Counted from the first letter of the stretch, positions 37,101 through 48,441 are shown. The stretch: DNA of 64,000 nucleotides from Nomia melanderi (GCF_051020985.1 NC_134999.1:21459660-21523659); one strand, 5' to 3'. Notes: generated by a model not told the origin, from the sequence alone. Made by a program: numbers and translations.

Positions 37101-40100
37101 TCTTCTTCTTTGTAATCAACGTAGTCCAGGCCATTCGTACCATAACTGATACCATACTCCATAACATACTCATATTGAACTGGTCGTCCCTGGGTCGCCA
37201 CAGCTGTGATGTTCATTACTTGACCCAGGTCGATAACAAGGTACTGACCAAAGTCTGAGCTGCTAGCCGTCCATGCGTTTCCGCCTACGCCACAACATAT
37301 ACGCATGCATGCAACTCAAAATGAACTTAAGAAAGCAATCATATTTAACAACATCTATCAGAGGATTAAGTACTACAACAATATATATGTATATTGCTAT
37401 ATTTATATATACATATCATATATAAATATCATATAAACAATATGAAATTAGTTCACAGTAACATAATTTATAAGAAATTTATATTCCATTTCAAAATCAA
37501 GTTTCTACATAGAATTTGTAGTACTCGCATTAAATATAGTCACATTCAACGACTAATTGAATTAATAGGTCCTTTGGATACACTGTCAGAATTTTATTGC
37601 AACAGATTAAAGCAATAATTCTTAAAGAAGAAGTAAGAAAAGAAAAGCTGTAAGATTACACGTTATTTTTAAAGTGATCCTTTTCCCAAGCAAGAATGAG
37701 AAAGTACAACGCTATCAGGTACGTGTATTGTATAAAATTTGTAATCTCTGTTTCTTTTTTAAATATAAATTTTAATATTGATGTAAATGAATTTTTTAAT
37801 ATAAACAATTAATTCAAATTGTATGAAGTATTATATTAAGAGGTGAAATAAATTTGTACGAGTGTTTCTTATTAATTTATTATACCCACTGACTAAATTT
37901 ATATAGTTGTATCTGTACATCTTTGTTACAACTGAAGAGAAATTGATAACCCATGGAAAAATATAATGATATAAGATAATTCGTATATCGAATTTTATAA
38001 AGTTATGGGTGTTCTTCTTTCTTAAAGTATTTTTCTGTATATTCTGTATCCACAGGAAGCAATGGAATGCTATTTACAAATAATTTATCGTTATTTATTA
38101 TTTCAAAGACGGTATTTTGCGATTGGGGTGCTTTCCCATTTTCTTGTAATGCTACAGCAACGCAATGCTGTGCATCTAACAATGTTTCCTCGAATAACCA
38201 TTCCTGTTTTATACCATTTTTATTCAAGATTGTATCAGTTGTAATAGAATTAAGTTTAAGTTTCGAATTTGTCTTAAAATCAATTGTTCTGAGGTCAATG
38301 GTAATACCTGTACCTGTGGCCTTTACATAACTTTCTTTTAAAGCCCAATGTCTACAAAACATTTCAATCTGCTCTGATTGATTTGTGGAGAAGCCTTTTA
38401 TTTCATCCCATTCGGAACATGTAAAATTTCTATTCATTATACGAAAGAATTCAGCCAATTGTTTGCCACCGGTGTATTCAAGTTTCATTATATCTACACC
38501 TAATTGCATATTTCTTGTTTCACCTGCCAATACTGTATAATCACCTTGATGAGATACATTAAAACTTAAACCCAAAGTATCATTTTTCAAAATAGGTTTA
38601 TTATTTTGATCCCTTGTAAATACTATTTTGTTATAAGGAATACTTCCATATTCGTTAACAAATTTTCTCATCAATAATCTACCTGCAAGCGAAGCCCTAA
38701 CATCCTTACGAAACACGAATTTTCCTAATCTTTCTTTTTCTTCTAACTGTACACACGAAATTGCACGTGAAAATTCCTTTTCATTTGGATTCCATTCCTT
38801 CCATTTAAATGCCCATCGAATACTTTGAACCATTTTTGACAAGTTAATTTTACGAAATAACTTAATATATTAATATGTTACTTTAATATTCCTAAAATTA
38901 TCTCTTCCCGTCGATAAAACACTGCTTTCTTTAAAAGTTCTTGTCTTTAAAAAACCAGGCTAATCTTTAGCATCCACCTGAAGCAAATAGACAAGATAAT
39001 GTTACTGAGAATTTAAAAAAAAAGAAGTATAAGTGTAGTTAAAAAAGAAACAAAAGATATTAAAATCATTGTCAGAATAAAAATATAGATGTACAGAATA
39101 ACTGTACAATGAGTCAGTCGGTTTAATTCAGCTAATTCAGATCTAAAGTTCTTTTAATTGAGGCAGGCATGTGGGTGTTTATAAGATCATTACCTATTTG
39201 ACACACTCTGCTTTTCTAAATATCATTCATTTCTCAATTTAGAAATACCAAGTAATACACTACCTGTGTGGTTATTAAACTTAATTTCAAATATAGATGT
39301 AGGAAAGCAATCTGAACGATAGATATAGATCATTGTTTCTTCAAACTATAATAATATATAGATGGCAAGCAACAAACTACCGATAGTGGAATGTTTCTAT
39401 AATTTATGAAAATAAATAACATAAGAAATCTTATTAAATACATTTGTAGGAAAATGTGCAATTCCATTTATGAAAAATTCGAAGGAAAATTACCATTTAG
39501 TCTTGCATTGTATGGACCTCTTCCAGGCAATTGCGACGTAGCTCTCAAATGAGCTTTGTCCAAAAGTGGCTCGTTGCATTCATCATCTAATGAAAATAAA
39601 TATTAAAATTACAAACACTGTTCATATAATGTAGGATTTAATACTGCAAAGATTACTCGTACGATAAATGTTTATTAATTCTCGGATATTGGCAAATACT
39701 TTTAGTATCTGAAAATTAGTGTTTTCATACGTGTCTCCCTATTATTAATTTGTACAAATTAAAAAGCAAATTTTACATGACAAACACGCAAACGCTACGA
39801 GGATTCCAGAGTTGTACAACACACCGAATGTGTGCTATTGTTGTACAAACGATAGAAATAATTAAAGAATTAATTTCTCCTTAATGCACACGTTAATTAG
39901 CAGCATCGGAAGTTTGATTTTATTCACTTATCGGTCGATGTGTTACATGTTACCCGACTACGCCATGTTGTAAAGTGGGCTTGGCTGTATTGAATCATCT
40001 TGAAAAATGTAGAACAACTTTCGTTGAAAAATTCGATTTTCGGTATCATTGACAAAACCATAGTACTTACATGCAAATATGAATGAATTACTTGCAATCG

Positions 40101-40134
40101 CGAACACAAACACAAAAAACCTTATAGTACTCAT
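31198..40134 (-). CDS. Nrx-IV: Neurexin IV (Caspr-family septate junction protein)
   Basis: Exons: 40071-40134, 39494-39586, then one of 37088-37284 or 36314-36510, then 35382-35523, 34938-35308, 34514-34852, 33955-34429, 33521-33868, 33160-33465, 32130-32756 and 31198-32051; 1271 residues with either alternative exon. Order of parts: signal peptide (1-21), F5/8 C discoidin domain (about 23-165), laminin G domains, EGF module, fibrinogen-like segment (about 560-680), further laminin G domains with a second EGF module, transmembrane helix (about 1203-1226) and a 45-residue tail. The tail has a protein 4.1-binding-like HKGEYLTQED and ends in the PDZ ligand EWFI. In Drosophila, Nrx-IV builds pleated septate junctions and supports neuron-glia contact. 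Exon 7 has two donors six bases apart (Val-Lys in or out). The gene contains a nested phosphopantetheinyl transferase gene. Confidence 0.96.
36305..36315 (-). promoter_or_regulatory. ACUAA-core motif spanning the donor of the distal alternative exon
   Basis: The minus strand reads AGGTACTAATA, with the AG|GT splice donor of exon 36314-36510 inside it and ACTAAT directly after. ACUAAY is the known core for STAR-family proteins such as HOW. The same 11-mer recurs at 36970-36980. Function is inferred. Confidence 0.4.
36314..36510 (-). other. Nrx-IV: Nrx-IV mutually exclusive discoidin exon, distal copy
   Basis: A 197-base exon starting in phase 1 and ending in phase 0, with acceptor TTTGCAG and donor GTACTA. 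It encodes the discoidin segment GGSTWSPELSSYDQHLTVEL through SIATRGRAHTNEYVTEY to YESQDGVDE. It is homologous to the proximal copy at 37088-37284 in length, phase and residue pattern (D-x-L, I-A-T-R/Q-G-R, E-Y-V-x-E-Y). By order it corresponds to Drosophila exon 4, reported as the neuronal form. Confidence 0.9.
36970..36980 (-). promoter_or_regulatory. Intronic copy of the ACUAA-core motif, possible decoy donor
   Basis: The minus strand reads AGGTACTAATA, identical to the motif at the distal exon's donor. It lies about 108 bases downstream of the proximal alternative exon, in the intron between the two exons. It could bind a STAR protein or act as a pseudo-donor. Function is inferred. Confidence 0.35.
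37088..37284 (-). other. Nrx-IV: Nrx-IV mutually exclusive discoidin exon, proximal copy
   Basis: A 197-base exon of the same phases as the distal copy, with acceptor GTGGCGTAG and donor GTAAAC. It encodes GGNAWTASSSDFGQYLVIDL through AVATQGRPVQYEYVMEY to YKEEDGNIK. Using both copies, or neither, shifts the frame in exon 5, so only one can be productive. By order it corresponds to Drosophila exon 3, reported as the glial/septate junction form. Confidence 0.9.
38003..38833 (-). CDS. AASDHPPT: 4'-phosphopantetheinyl transferase (AASDHPPT type), nested in Nrx-IV intron 2
   Basis: Single-exon gene of 276 residues from the ATG at 38833; codons upstream of this ATG lack another Met. Motifs of the Sfp/AASDHPPT group: FVFRKDVRASLAGRLLMR, the substrate loop LSFNVSHQGDYTVLAGE, the Mg-binding LGVDIMKLEY and the catalytic FCRHWALKESYVKATGTG. 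The enzyme transfers phosphopantetheine from CoA to acyl carrier proteins (fatty acid synthase and mitochondrial ACP) in the cytosol. The gene is slightly shorter than the human protein (309) at the C terminus. It sits inside the 2.2-kb Nrx-IV intron between exon 2 and the proximal alternative exon, on the same strand, so it needs its own promoter and must be removed with the host intron. An AATAAA on the minus strand near 37877 may end it. Confidence 0.95.
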   Translation of the reverse strand: MVQSIRWAFKWKEWNPNEKEFSRAISCVQLEEKERLGKFVFRKDVRASLAGRLLMRKFVNEYGSIPYNKIVFTRDQNNKPILKNDTLGLSFNVSHQGDYTVLAGETRNMQLGVDIMKLEYTGGKQLAEFFRIMNRNFTCSEWDEIKGFSTNQSEQIEMFCRHWALKESYVKATGTGITIDLRTIDFKTNSKLKLNSITTDTILNKNGIKQEWLFEETLLDAQHCVAVALQENGKAPQSQNTVFEIINNDKLFVNSIPLLPVDTEYTEKYFKKEEHP

Positions 40135-40809
40135 AGTATCATTGCCCTTTTAGAGAGCAACGCACGAGCAATGTACTCCTGAACGAGACGCGTCGTCAAA
40201 CTGTTACTAAATTCTCACCAGTTATATTACTATACTATCCATACACACACACGCACACACACACTACCAGAGGGACGTATCACACACGTGACGGTTGCAT
40301 TCACTCTCGTTCATTTACGAATATAATTAGGTCTGTATATTTGCATTGACAATAATATTTTAAACTCGCATAGCTAAAATATCTTTCCATTAAAATATTC
40401 TTCAACTACAGAATTGTGAATTAAGATGCACCATATGCGAATAAAGTTCAATTTAATATCATGCCGAGCACACCATTGTCCACTCGAAGTATGTATGCAA
40501 CTGTTAATCATCGATAAATACTTTTCATCGTTAATACATACAACGTTACTAATAAATTATCGCGAAAACATTGTAAGCAAATAAAGCTGAAAATTTCAAA
40601 AGGAAAGTGAACAAAGTTATTCATCTTATCGATCGATCCGTTAGGCTTCTTTTGGTACTAAACTGCATGCCGTCAGTCGATAAAGTCGAACAAATTAACC
40701 GAAGTGGGTAAAGTCGGGTTAGATATTCGAAATCTTTTCGGTTATTCCAGTCGATCGAATTGATTTTCATTTCACAGATTACTATAGATCCGAAAGTGAC
40801 GTGTCCGTT
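40135..40809. other. Divergent promoter region between Nrx-IV and the dynein gene
   Basis: About 0.7 kb between divergent genes. It holds a CA microsatellite (40242-40264) and a CACGTG at 40285-40290. No TATA box at a convincing position. Confidence 0.5.
40242..40264. repeat. (CA)n microsatellite
   Basis: About eleven CA units with one CG interruption, roughly 110 bases upstream of the Nrx-IV start codon. Confidence 0.9.
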
Positions 40810-40923
40810 ATGAAGTTAAAGCGACAAGCGAATGCCGCGCAAACGAACATGTGAGTATTTACCACACTCGAAGAATTACCATTCGCCTCATTGTTTCCTC
40901 GTAATAGGTTAATAAACGCATAA
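40810..40923 (+). other. Spliced 18-codon upstream frame of the dynein gene
   Basis: An ATG at 40810 opens a frame that runs to a donor (AACAT|GTGAGT, exon end 40850). It continues from an acceptor (TAATAG|G at 40908) and stops at TAA 40921-40923. The stop shares its last A with the main start codon (TAATG), an arrangement compatible with termination-reinitiation. It may equally be an artefact if transcription starts downstream. Confidence 0.45.
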
Positions 40924-43900
40924 TGAGCAACGAATCGAACAATGACGAAGAGATGGTCGACGATGCGAAAGAACAGAAGAAATTTCCTGTCGGAATAGAA
41001 GGGAAGAACGAGGACGATCGGTTTGAAAGTTCCACTTACCCCTACAACTTATTCGACGAAGAGGAAGATGAGGGTGCGTCGAAACTCGACAAGGAATGGG
41101 ACGTCGACGGAGAAGAAAAATGTTGGTTGGACGTTATTATTTTTCAATGAACTACTGATGAAAATTTCGAGGTACGATCATTCGGTTTTTCAGCCCTGTC
41201 CAGAGAGACGATCGATTGGGAGAAGGAGGCCAAGAGAACGGTGCAGCTCGACATCGAGCCAAGGCCAAGACGTAGAACCATCTACGAACTCGATTCGTAC
41301 GGGGCTTCCGGTCCTTCGGCCGTCGACATCCTCAAACTGAATTCGATGGACACTGAACCGGAGCCACCGAAAGAATTTCGATACTCGACATCAATGGTGG
41401 ATCTCTAAATCATCGTAGTAGATTTTCAAAGGACATTTTTTCTATTCACCTATCTCTTGATCTTTACTATCTTCACCGATATCGATTAGAAAACCGGAGG
41501 CACATTTAAAAGGGGCACGCGTGTAACAAGGCGCATATGTATCCCCAGGGTATGCCAGGAATAGCAAGGATAAATTTATCGGCGTTGACGCAAAAAGTGA
41601 TCGGTTGCGTGATAGGAGAGAACGTTAGCACAGAGTACCCCTGGGTGTACGTCAGAAAGGAGATTATCGAAGACAACATAGATCTTCACGAAGAGAGCAG
41701 TGATTTCCTGCCGGTGAAAGAGGAAATTCGCGAGTTTCCGGACGAGAAGATACTTATCGGTTACGTGCCGTCGCTGACCGAAGAGGGTCAATTTTACATC
41801 TGTTTGACTCCCGAGGGGCAAGACGCTGTCACGGAGTACATCAGAAAGGAGAGGGAGGAGCACGAGAACCGCGTTAGGAACACGGTGTACAAACCATTGG
41901 GCCAATGGGAGGAACTCGGGAGTAGCGTTGAAGTCGAGACCACTATCGTCACCAAGACGAGACCGCTGTTAGAGATCGAGGTGTATAAGAATTTGCCTAT
42001 TTCCGAAGCAGAACGGAACGGAACGAATGAATCTGTATTTCTTGATTAGTACGTATCTGCCGGTGACATGCTCAACGTACAATTGGATCTGGTGGACAGA
42101 GCAGCGGACGATCGGAAAGACGGATACATCGAACTCCTTCCCTATCGGCAGACCTTTGAAAATATTTCACGGAAATTGATGTACAATGCGTCCCAGGTAA
42201 CACCGAACGTCCGGGACGTCGATGCTCAGACGATCGTCTCGACGGCCGCGAACTGCTGGAGTCAATACGGATACGAGTACGAGTCTCCGGACATTTCGTC
42301 CTTCACCGAGGAACAGTTGGATCAGTTCCGAAACTTTCTGCGTCGTTTCACGAACGAACTGTGCGACCAAGTCTGTGAACGTTAATGCTCTTTGAAATAG
42401 GACAATTCTATTTGAATGGAGAACAGGCAAAATGGTACACCTGTTTTTTCCTGTTTTCCGATATAACCGGCAGATTCTGTTGAACGCTATGTGGGACATT
42501 TACACGAACGATTACATGAATTTGGTGCGGGACGTAAGGGACACGCAATGGTCTGTCCCAGAAAGATACAAGGAACACTTGAGCTTTCACGACGGTACCC
42601 GTGTGGTAGAGAAGGTGATCAACGATCTTTCGTGGCATCCATTGTGGACCGGGGTTCTCTTCGCCGCGTACACGCGGTATTCCAAGAGTCATCGTCTAGT
42701 TGGCCCTAAATCATACGAGGATGTCAGTACACGTATTCTTCTATGAATATATATATATTTATTAATCCAAGGAGGAAATTACATTTGACTTGTTCGATCG
42801 ATTTCCAACGTAGATATTGAAGACCGACGACGACAATTACGTCCTGGTGTGGTCGTTCAATGATACCTTAACGCCGAAATTGATTCTAGAATGCCCAAGG
42901 GAGGTGACTGCAGTCGCCACGAATCCATTGGACGCGAATCTGATCGTAGGTGGCTGCGGGAATGGGCAGATAAGTAAACGAAATACAGAGAATAAAGAGA
43001 AATAATAAGGAATTTGTAAATTTCTGGAATAATGGTACTTCGCTCTTATTCATCTGTCATTCATGCTGACCCTGCAGGTTGTAATTTGGCATATCCCCGG
43101 GAAAATCGAGCAGATCGAGACGGTGATCGTGCAGACTCCGGCTCAAGTGAAGTACAGGCTCGCTATAAGGAATCTGACCACGTGGCTGCGACAAGTATCC
43201 GCGACCCACGCAATTAAACCTACCGCGGTGTCCTCCTTGAAAGAAAGTCAAAAAGGCTCCATAACTCACATATCATGGCTCTCGTCTTACGATGCCGTCG
43301 ATGAGAACGGCGCGATAAGATCGTTACCGGAGGATACTCCGATAGACGATTTAAGCGTTCAGTTCGTTACCTCGAGCGAAGACGGAACAATCGCGTTCTG
43401 GGATCTGAAGTGAGTCCAGAATTTTTCCAATTAGCACTTTATTCGTTTACTCGTCTAACCGGACATTATTTCTCGCAAGGCGACAGAAATTCGAGAAAGA
43501 AACGCAACGGATCACGAAGAGAAAGGGAACGATCAAGCGGCCCGAGACGTTGCGATCCGCATCGCCGTACAGACATCTCGATCGTATCTTCCGACCGCAC
43601 TATTTACTGCTGGTCCATCATCCGAATGTCAGTCGTAGGGTGGCAATTTCCACTCTCAGCATCTTCGTGCCGCAATTCGAGAAGAAGCGAGTCGATCTCG
43701 CCCCACCCACGAGGGACATTACCATTAGAAGGTTCTTTAAAAACATAGTCGAGAAACCGGATTACGAAACGCTGCCGAGCATATTCGTTGGCACCGTCGA
43801 AGGTACGTAGATCGATCAACTGAATTCAATCGATTCGATTGACCCAACGAAATTCGGCCAACGACAGTCAAGGCTACGAGCGTAACTCGAATCGAACCTT

Positions 43901-45507
43901 AAATATCAGGTGATTTCGGTTGCGTCAGCTGGAAAGGATACGAGTTCTCCACCGGTGTGACCGTTAACACTGAAACTTGCGAATGGTCCTGGTGCAAGAA
44001 GGTACACGATGGCCCGATAACTCACGCCATCAGACCTGGAACGTTGAACGATGTTATAGCGACGATAGGCGGAAAGATATTTGCCATTTGGAAGGATACC
44101 TTCGATACGCCATTGATGTGGAAAAAATCAACTGTCGGGTATACATGATATAAAACGTAAAGCATAAAATATATATGTATATATATTAATATATACTTTC
44201 GAATGTAGATACACAGCCGGTTCATGGGGCAGTTTCCGTCCCACGGTTTTGATCCTGGCAAGAATGGATGGAAGCATCGAGATTTGGGACTTTATAGTGA
44301 AAAGCGAGGAGCCTGTTATCACGCAGAGTCTATCCGGTCGCATAATCACAGGGATTTATACCCATCTGTTGCACTTGAACCCGCAGTGCGTAGGATTCTG
44401 CGATTTCAACGGCACCTTGAGAATGTTCCTGCCTCCGGTCACGTTTCTTAAACACGACAGGACTAACGAGCAGTGGATGAGCAATTTTATCAAGCGGCAG
44501 CTGATCAGGGTAATAGAAGTTGTTTGCCTCTTCGCTCGACGGATGATTGTCGTTCGTTTTTACGTCGCAGATAGAGAATCGTACCAATTGGCAGAATAAC
44601 TGGCGAAACACGCACCGTCAGCTCATCGAAGAGAAGCGAAAGCTAATAGAGCATATCACGGAAAAGAAGCAACTGGAACAGATGGAGAAGGTTAAAGATC
44701 AATTAACGGAGGCGGAGCTGACTGCGGTGGAAATAGCGAAGACGTCGGTATGTAACTGCCCAAATGCACATGTATAGATCACTCGGCTTCGGCGAATAAA
44801 CTTCTCGTTATCGCGCGACGGGATGACATCGTGCACAGAAACCATGGGAAATGATCGAAGAGGCACGCGAACGGTGGAAAGCGATGGAACTGAAGCACAT
44901 GCAACAAGTACTTCTAGAGAAGAAGGGTTTGAGGAAAGACGATCTGGAAAGACAACGAGAGCCCATTCTGAAGATGCGAGAGGAGTCACGGAGGAAGAAA
45001 GAGAAGCTCCAGGAGACACTGGACACGCAAGGGGTGATTTTCGAGCACACGATTAGCGTGTTCTTTCCGGAGCGCCAAGTGGAAAGCAGACAAGCCTCGA
45101 CAGGCCCGGTGACGCAGTCCGTTTCAAGGAGAACCCATATAGACACAACGCTGGCGGACACGATACTACAAGGAGAAATCTTACAGGTGAATCACGATAT
45201 CGTACAATCGTAATCGCAATGCTAATTGACCGCAGAGCGTTTATTATAATATATTCGTCTCTTGTTTCGACAACGACCGTTGTTTCCTCGTACGCGCGGA
45301 AATCATTTTACTCGACTAAACTCTCGAATTAATTCGAAGGCCACGTCTTATGTCGATCCGGACGAAGAGATTCTGCGCAATTTTATCGAGACGCAGACGA
45401 AAATGCTGACGTTCCTTCAACAAAATCCACTGATCCACACGTTCGATTGGCGGAAAACGTTGCGAGAAGGAAAATCCCGGCGACTTACCGTGCATTACAA
45501 GATTTGA
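40923..45507 (+). CDS. DNAI3: Axonemal dynein intermediate chain, DNAI3/WDR63 type
   Basis: Thirteen coding exons: 40923-41121 (or ending 41073), 41194-41396, 41549-41980, 42050-42370, 42474-42722, 42814-42969, 43078-43409, 43480-43802, 43910-44138, 44209-44509, 44571-44747, 44839-45186 and 45340-45507; 1145 residues. An acidic N-terminal region precedes blocks shared with human WDR63 and WD-like repeats: LILECPREVTAVATNP with GGCGNGQ, VTSSEDGTIAFWDLK, FVGTVEG, VHDGPITHAI, GKIFAIWKD and RMDGSIEIWDF. A lysine/glutamate-rich coiled coil follows (about 44571-45186). Relatives belong to the inner dynein arm I1 complex, so expression is expected in testis and ciliated sensory neurons. Exon 6 ends at CAG|ATAAGT, a consensus donor with A in place of the first G; no frame-keeping GT donor was found there. 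Exons 1, 4 and 5 also have weak donors. Confidence 0.88.
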
Positions 45508-46333
45508 TGCTCGATGCTCCACGGCATCGAAACTGCTTATTCTTTGAGATTTAGACGTTACGAACGCGACGATCTGAAAGGAGTTCAATCGACGAGAAAA
45601 GAAGACTGTCCCGATCGTTATTACTCCTCGCATATAAGATCTTTCAATTTGTGGACCGATTAAACATTCAAGATTTCTTCTTTCTTCTTTCTCTTCTTTT
45701 TTAACGCGCAACCCTCAAGGACAACCCATTTTTAAATGCCGACCGCTTTCGAAGTTCGAACGTTCGGAATAGCCGCAGGTCCAGAAAAATCACGCGCATT
45801 ACATACTTTGTTACGTAACCATTCTTGAAAAGTACGTCGTTATCAAGACCGATTAACAAAAACGAATGAAAAATAAGGTTGACATCGTTCCCCTTTGACA
45901 TTCTGATATAATCGAATACAGCACGAATATTGTACGACTGATGCACAGATAGCCCGCATGCGTAAAAATATTATTTCTGCACATTCTAAACAACCGTGAG
46001 GGGATCCACTTGCATAAAACAGGTTCCCTTATAAACAGAACTCTGGCCAACATTCAACTAGTTAATCGACGAACGCGAGCCTGCGCACGTGTTTGTAGTG
46101 AGTTCCTTTCACTTCCTAAGCTTCTCCTTTAAGATCGAACATCTCCGTATACGATGCAGTAACTCGCGAGTTTTTAACCGTCGATCGTACGATAATACAA
46201 ATTACAGAACTCGGATCGGTTCGAAAAATATCAGCAAACGATATTAAAGTGACGTTTCGAACGACGATTCGCAAGAGCTACTTCATAACCGAGTTACAAG
46301 GAATTCGTTGCTTGCTTTTTCAGAGCATTCAAG
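45508..46333. other. Spacer with the superoxide dismutase promoter and 5' UTR
   Basis: Contains the 3' end of the dynein gene and the upstream region of the SOD gene. A donor-like GTGAGT near 46097 and an acceptor CTTTTTCAG ending at 46322 suggest a 5' UTR intron. No other coding exon is seen. Confidence 0.55.
46029..46058 (+). promoter_or_regulatory. TATA box plus initiator of the secreted SOD gene
   Basis: TTATAAAC at 46029-46036 is followed by an initiator-like TCAACT with its A at 46056, about 26 bases downstream. A CACGTG at 46086-46091 would lie in the 5' UTR. Confidence 0.5.
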
Positions 46334-47245
46334 ATGAATCGTTTGGTGATATTGTTTCTCGCTGTGATCGTTAACTCTGCGTCGAGTAAAACGATCTTGG
46401 GTACTCCTGCAGCTCAAGGAACGACTTGCGCGACAGTGGAGTTAGTAGCCGCTAAACCGCATGAGAACAACGTGACAGGAAGTCTAAACTTCCGTCAAGA
46501 AGGACAAAACGGTCCGGTTAAAATCGTTGGTACGATACACGGTCTCGCCAAAGGGTTACACGGTTTCCACGTGCACCAAGATGGAAAGCTAGGCAACGGC
46601 TGCCTCGATGCAGGTCCACATTTCAATCCTCATATGGTACGTGACACGCTAAAGATATTTATCGAGAATTCTTGCTAATAATATTTTAGTTTTTTCATCA
46701 TTTTAATCTCCATTTCCTACTGTACTTATTTGGACAGCGTGAAAGATCATTTTATTTTCTCTCGGATATCGAATCTTTCCATTGCATTCCATTTGATTCT
46801 TAAACGATACAAGTCATCTACATATCTTTTATATGCTTCTTCGTTGTACGTCTTCTTTAATATCAATAGCTAGAATACTCTCTTGGTAGTTACCTTCCAA
46901 CCTTGTATTTAATTGAAACGTCAATTTTCCAATTTTCTTGTACAATTCAACGAGTTTGATAATGTTTACATTTAGGTGCACCACTGTGGACCAGACTGCT
47001 CCGAAAGACACGTCGGTGATTTGGGCAACATTTGGGCAGATGCTTGTGGGACAGCTTCAATAGACATTACAGACTCTGTGATTTCCCTTCACGGTGACCA
47101 CAGCATTGTTGGGCGTGCTATCGTAGTTCATTCCGGCGAAGATGACTTGGGAACCGGAAGTAACCTAGAGTCTCTGAAGACTGGAAATGCTGGAGGTCGC
47201 CTAGCTTGTGGCACCATTGCTCTTGAATGTTCAAGAATGGATTAG
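46334..47245 (+). CDS. Secreted Cu/Zn superoxide dismutase
   Basis: Two exons, 46334-46636 and 46976-47245, joined in phase 0 and encoding 190 residues. The N terminus is a signal peptide (LVILFLAVIVNSASS), marking the extracellular rather than cytosolic form. The metal ligands are all present: HVH in GFHVHQDG, PHFNP, HHCGPD, RHVGDLGN and the second-strand His in VVHSGEDDLG. The substrate-guiding Arg is in GGRLACG. It converts superoxide to peroxide and oxygen outside cells (haemolymph or matrix). The product is short with no transmembrane segment or GPI signal. A poly(A) signal AATAAA lies at 47369-47374. I do not assign a numbered SOD symbol because insect naming of secreted forms is inconsistent. 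Confidence 0.95.
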
Positions 47246-47447
47246 TAAGATTATTATGATATTTAAAATTCATGATATGTTTATATACATGTATACCTAG
47301 ATTTTTTATAAAATTCTCCGAAACGAATTTGTACACATATACGAGGTATAAAAATGAAATTATACATAAATAAATTGTGAAGACAAATTGTATAGAAAAT
47401 ATTCGTTGGATTATCAGTCGTTCGAAGATGAAAAATTCTACTAAAAT

Positions 47448-48441
47448 TCAACCTGATCCCTCTTGTTTCGTTAAAACGCAGTCGTATTGCAGTGTATTGT
47501 TAGGGGAGTACCGAGCTTCCGGTCCCGTCTGCAATAAACTTTCAAATTGCGACTGCGACTGCTGAATACATTCCATTTCCGCTTGGTGAACGATTCTCGA
47601 TATTTCCGTTTTCACTTTGACTTGAAGCGCGGGCGCGAAACCCCTGACAGTTTCCGCTATTGCCTCGAAATACTTGACCAAAGCGTCGCGAGATGCCGTT
47701 GGTTGGTTGTTCGAGTAATCCTGTACGAATATACCGGGATTAATCGGCTGTGACTGAGCAACGGTACACCAGGAATTCGGAACTGTTTCAGTTGGCGAAG
47801 TTTTTCCATTATCAGACACGATATCTTTGGAAGCCGGTGATGCCGCGGGTTTCTCACCGTAGAGTCGCGACGATCTCTTTCCTTGGAACGCGTTAGACTT
47901 CTTCGACTTGTCGAGAAATGGAATGACGAATGCCATCTCGGTTTCGTACTTCCACGGTTTCCCCTTTCTTACGGTACCATTCAATCTTCTGTTCTTCCGA
48001 GATTTCGAATAAAGATCCCTCAGATAACTCCATCTCGTTTTGCACCTAACAGCTTGAAACAATCATTTGAAAATAGTTGTTCCCTCGAATAGAAACGGAC
48101 GTTTTATCGCAGATGTTTACAGTCTATTTGTCGAAATTAACAAAAATAAGATATGGTGAGACAAAACACGATAGTTAGTCGCCTATTTGAATCATCAAAG
48201 TTCTTTTTCATTAAACTCAGCTGAACAACTATTCTGATTGTATTCAATTTTGTTTGCTTGAAATTTTCTTTAAATATTCTTTAAATTCGCTTGAAATTTG
48301 CTTCTAACCTGGTATTCCTATTTTCATTCCAATTTCGTCCCATATATTATCCCGTAGAACCTGATTATGGTACTCCTTAGCGGTACGATCGTACAGCTCC
48401 CTGTACTCTTTCACTTTCGCAATTAATTTTTTGTCATCCAT
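47448..48441 (-). CDS. MADF-BESS domain transcription regulator (Adf-1-like)
   Basis: Two exons, 48309-48441 and 47448-48052, encoding 245 residues. The MADF domain (residues about 5-90) starts KLIAKVKEYRELYDRT and continues across the intron to AVRCKTRWSYLRDLY and KPWKYETEMAFVIPFL. After a Ser/Pro-rich linker, a BESS-type segment (DALVKYFEAIAETVRGFAPA through EISRIVHQAEM) precedes a glutamine-rich patch. MADF-BESS proteins bind DNA through MADF and self-associate or bind partners through BESS. The family is expanded in insects, so the exact orthologue cannot be named. It is divergent from the RING gene. Confidence 0.9.

Noticed and set aside
48301..48441. Separate small gene upstream of the MADF-BESS coding exon
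   Set aside because: The 44 codons are the first half of the MADF domain and join the downstream exon in phase, so this is exon 1 of the same gene.
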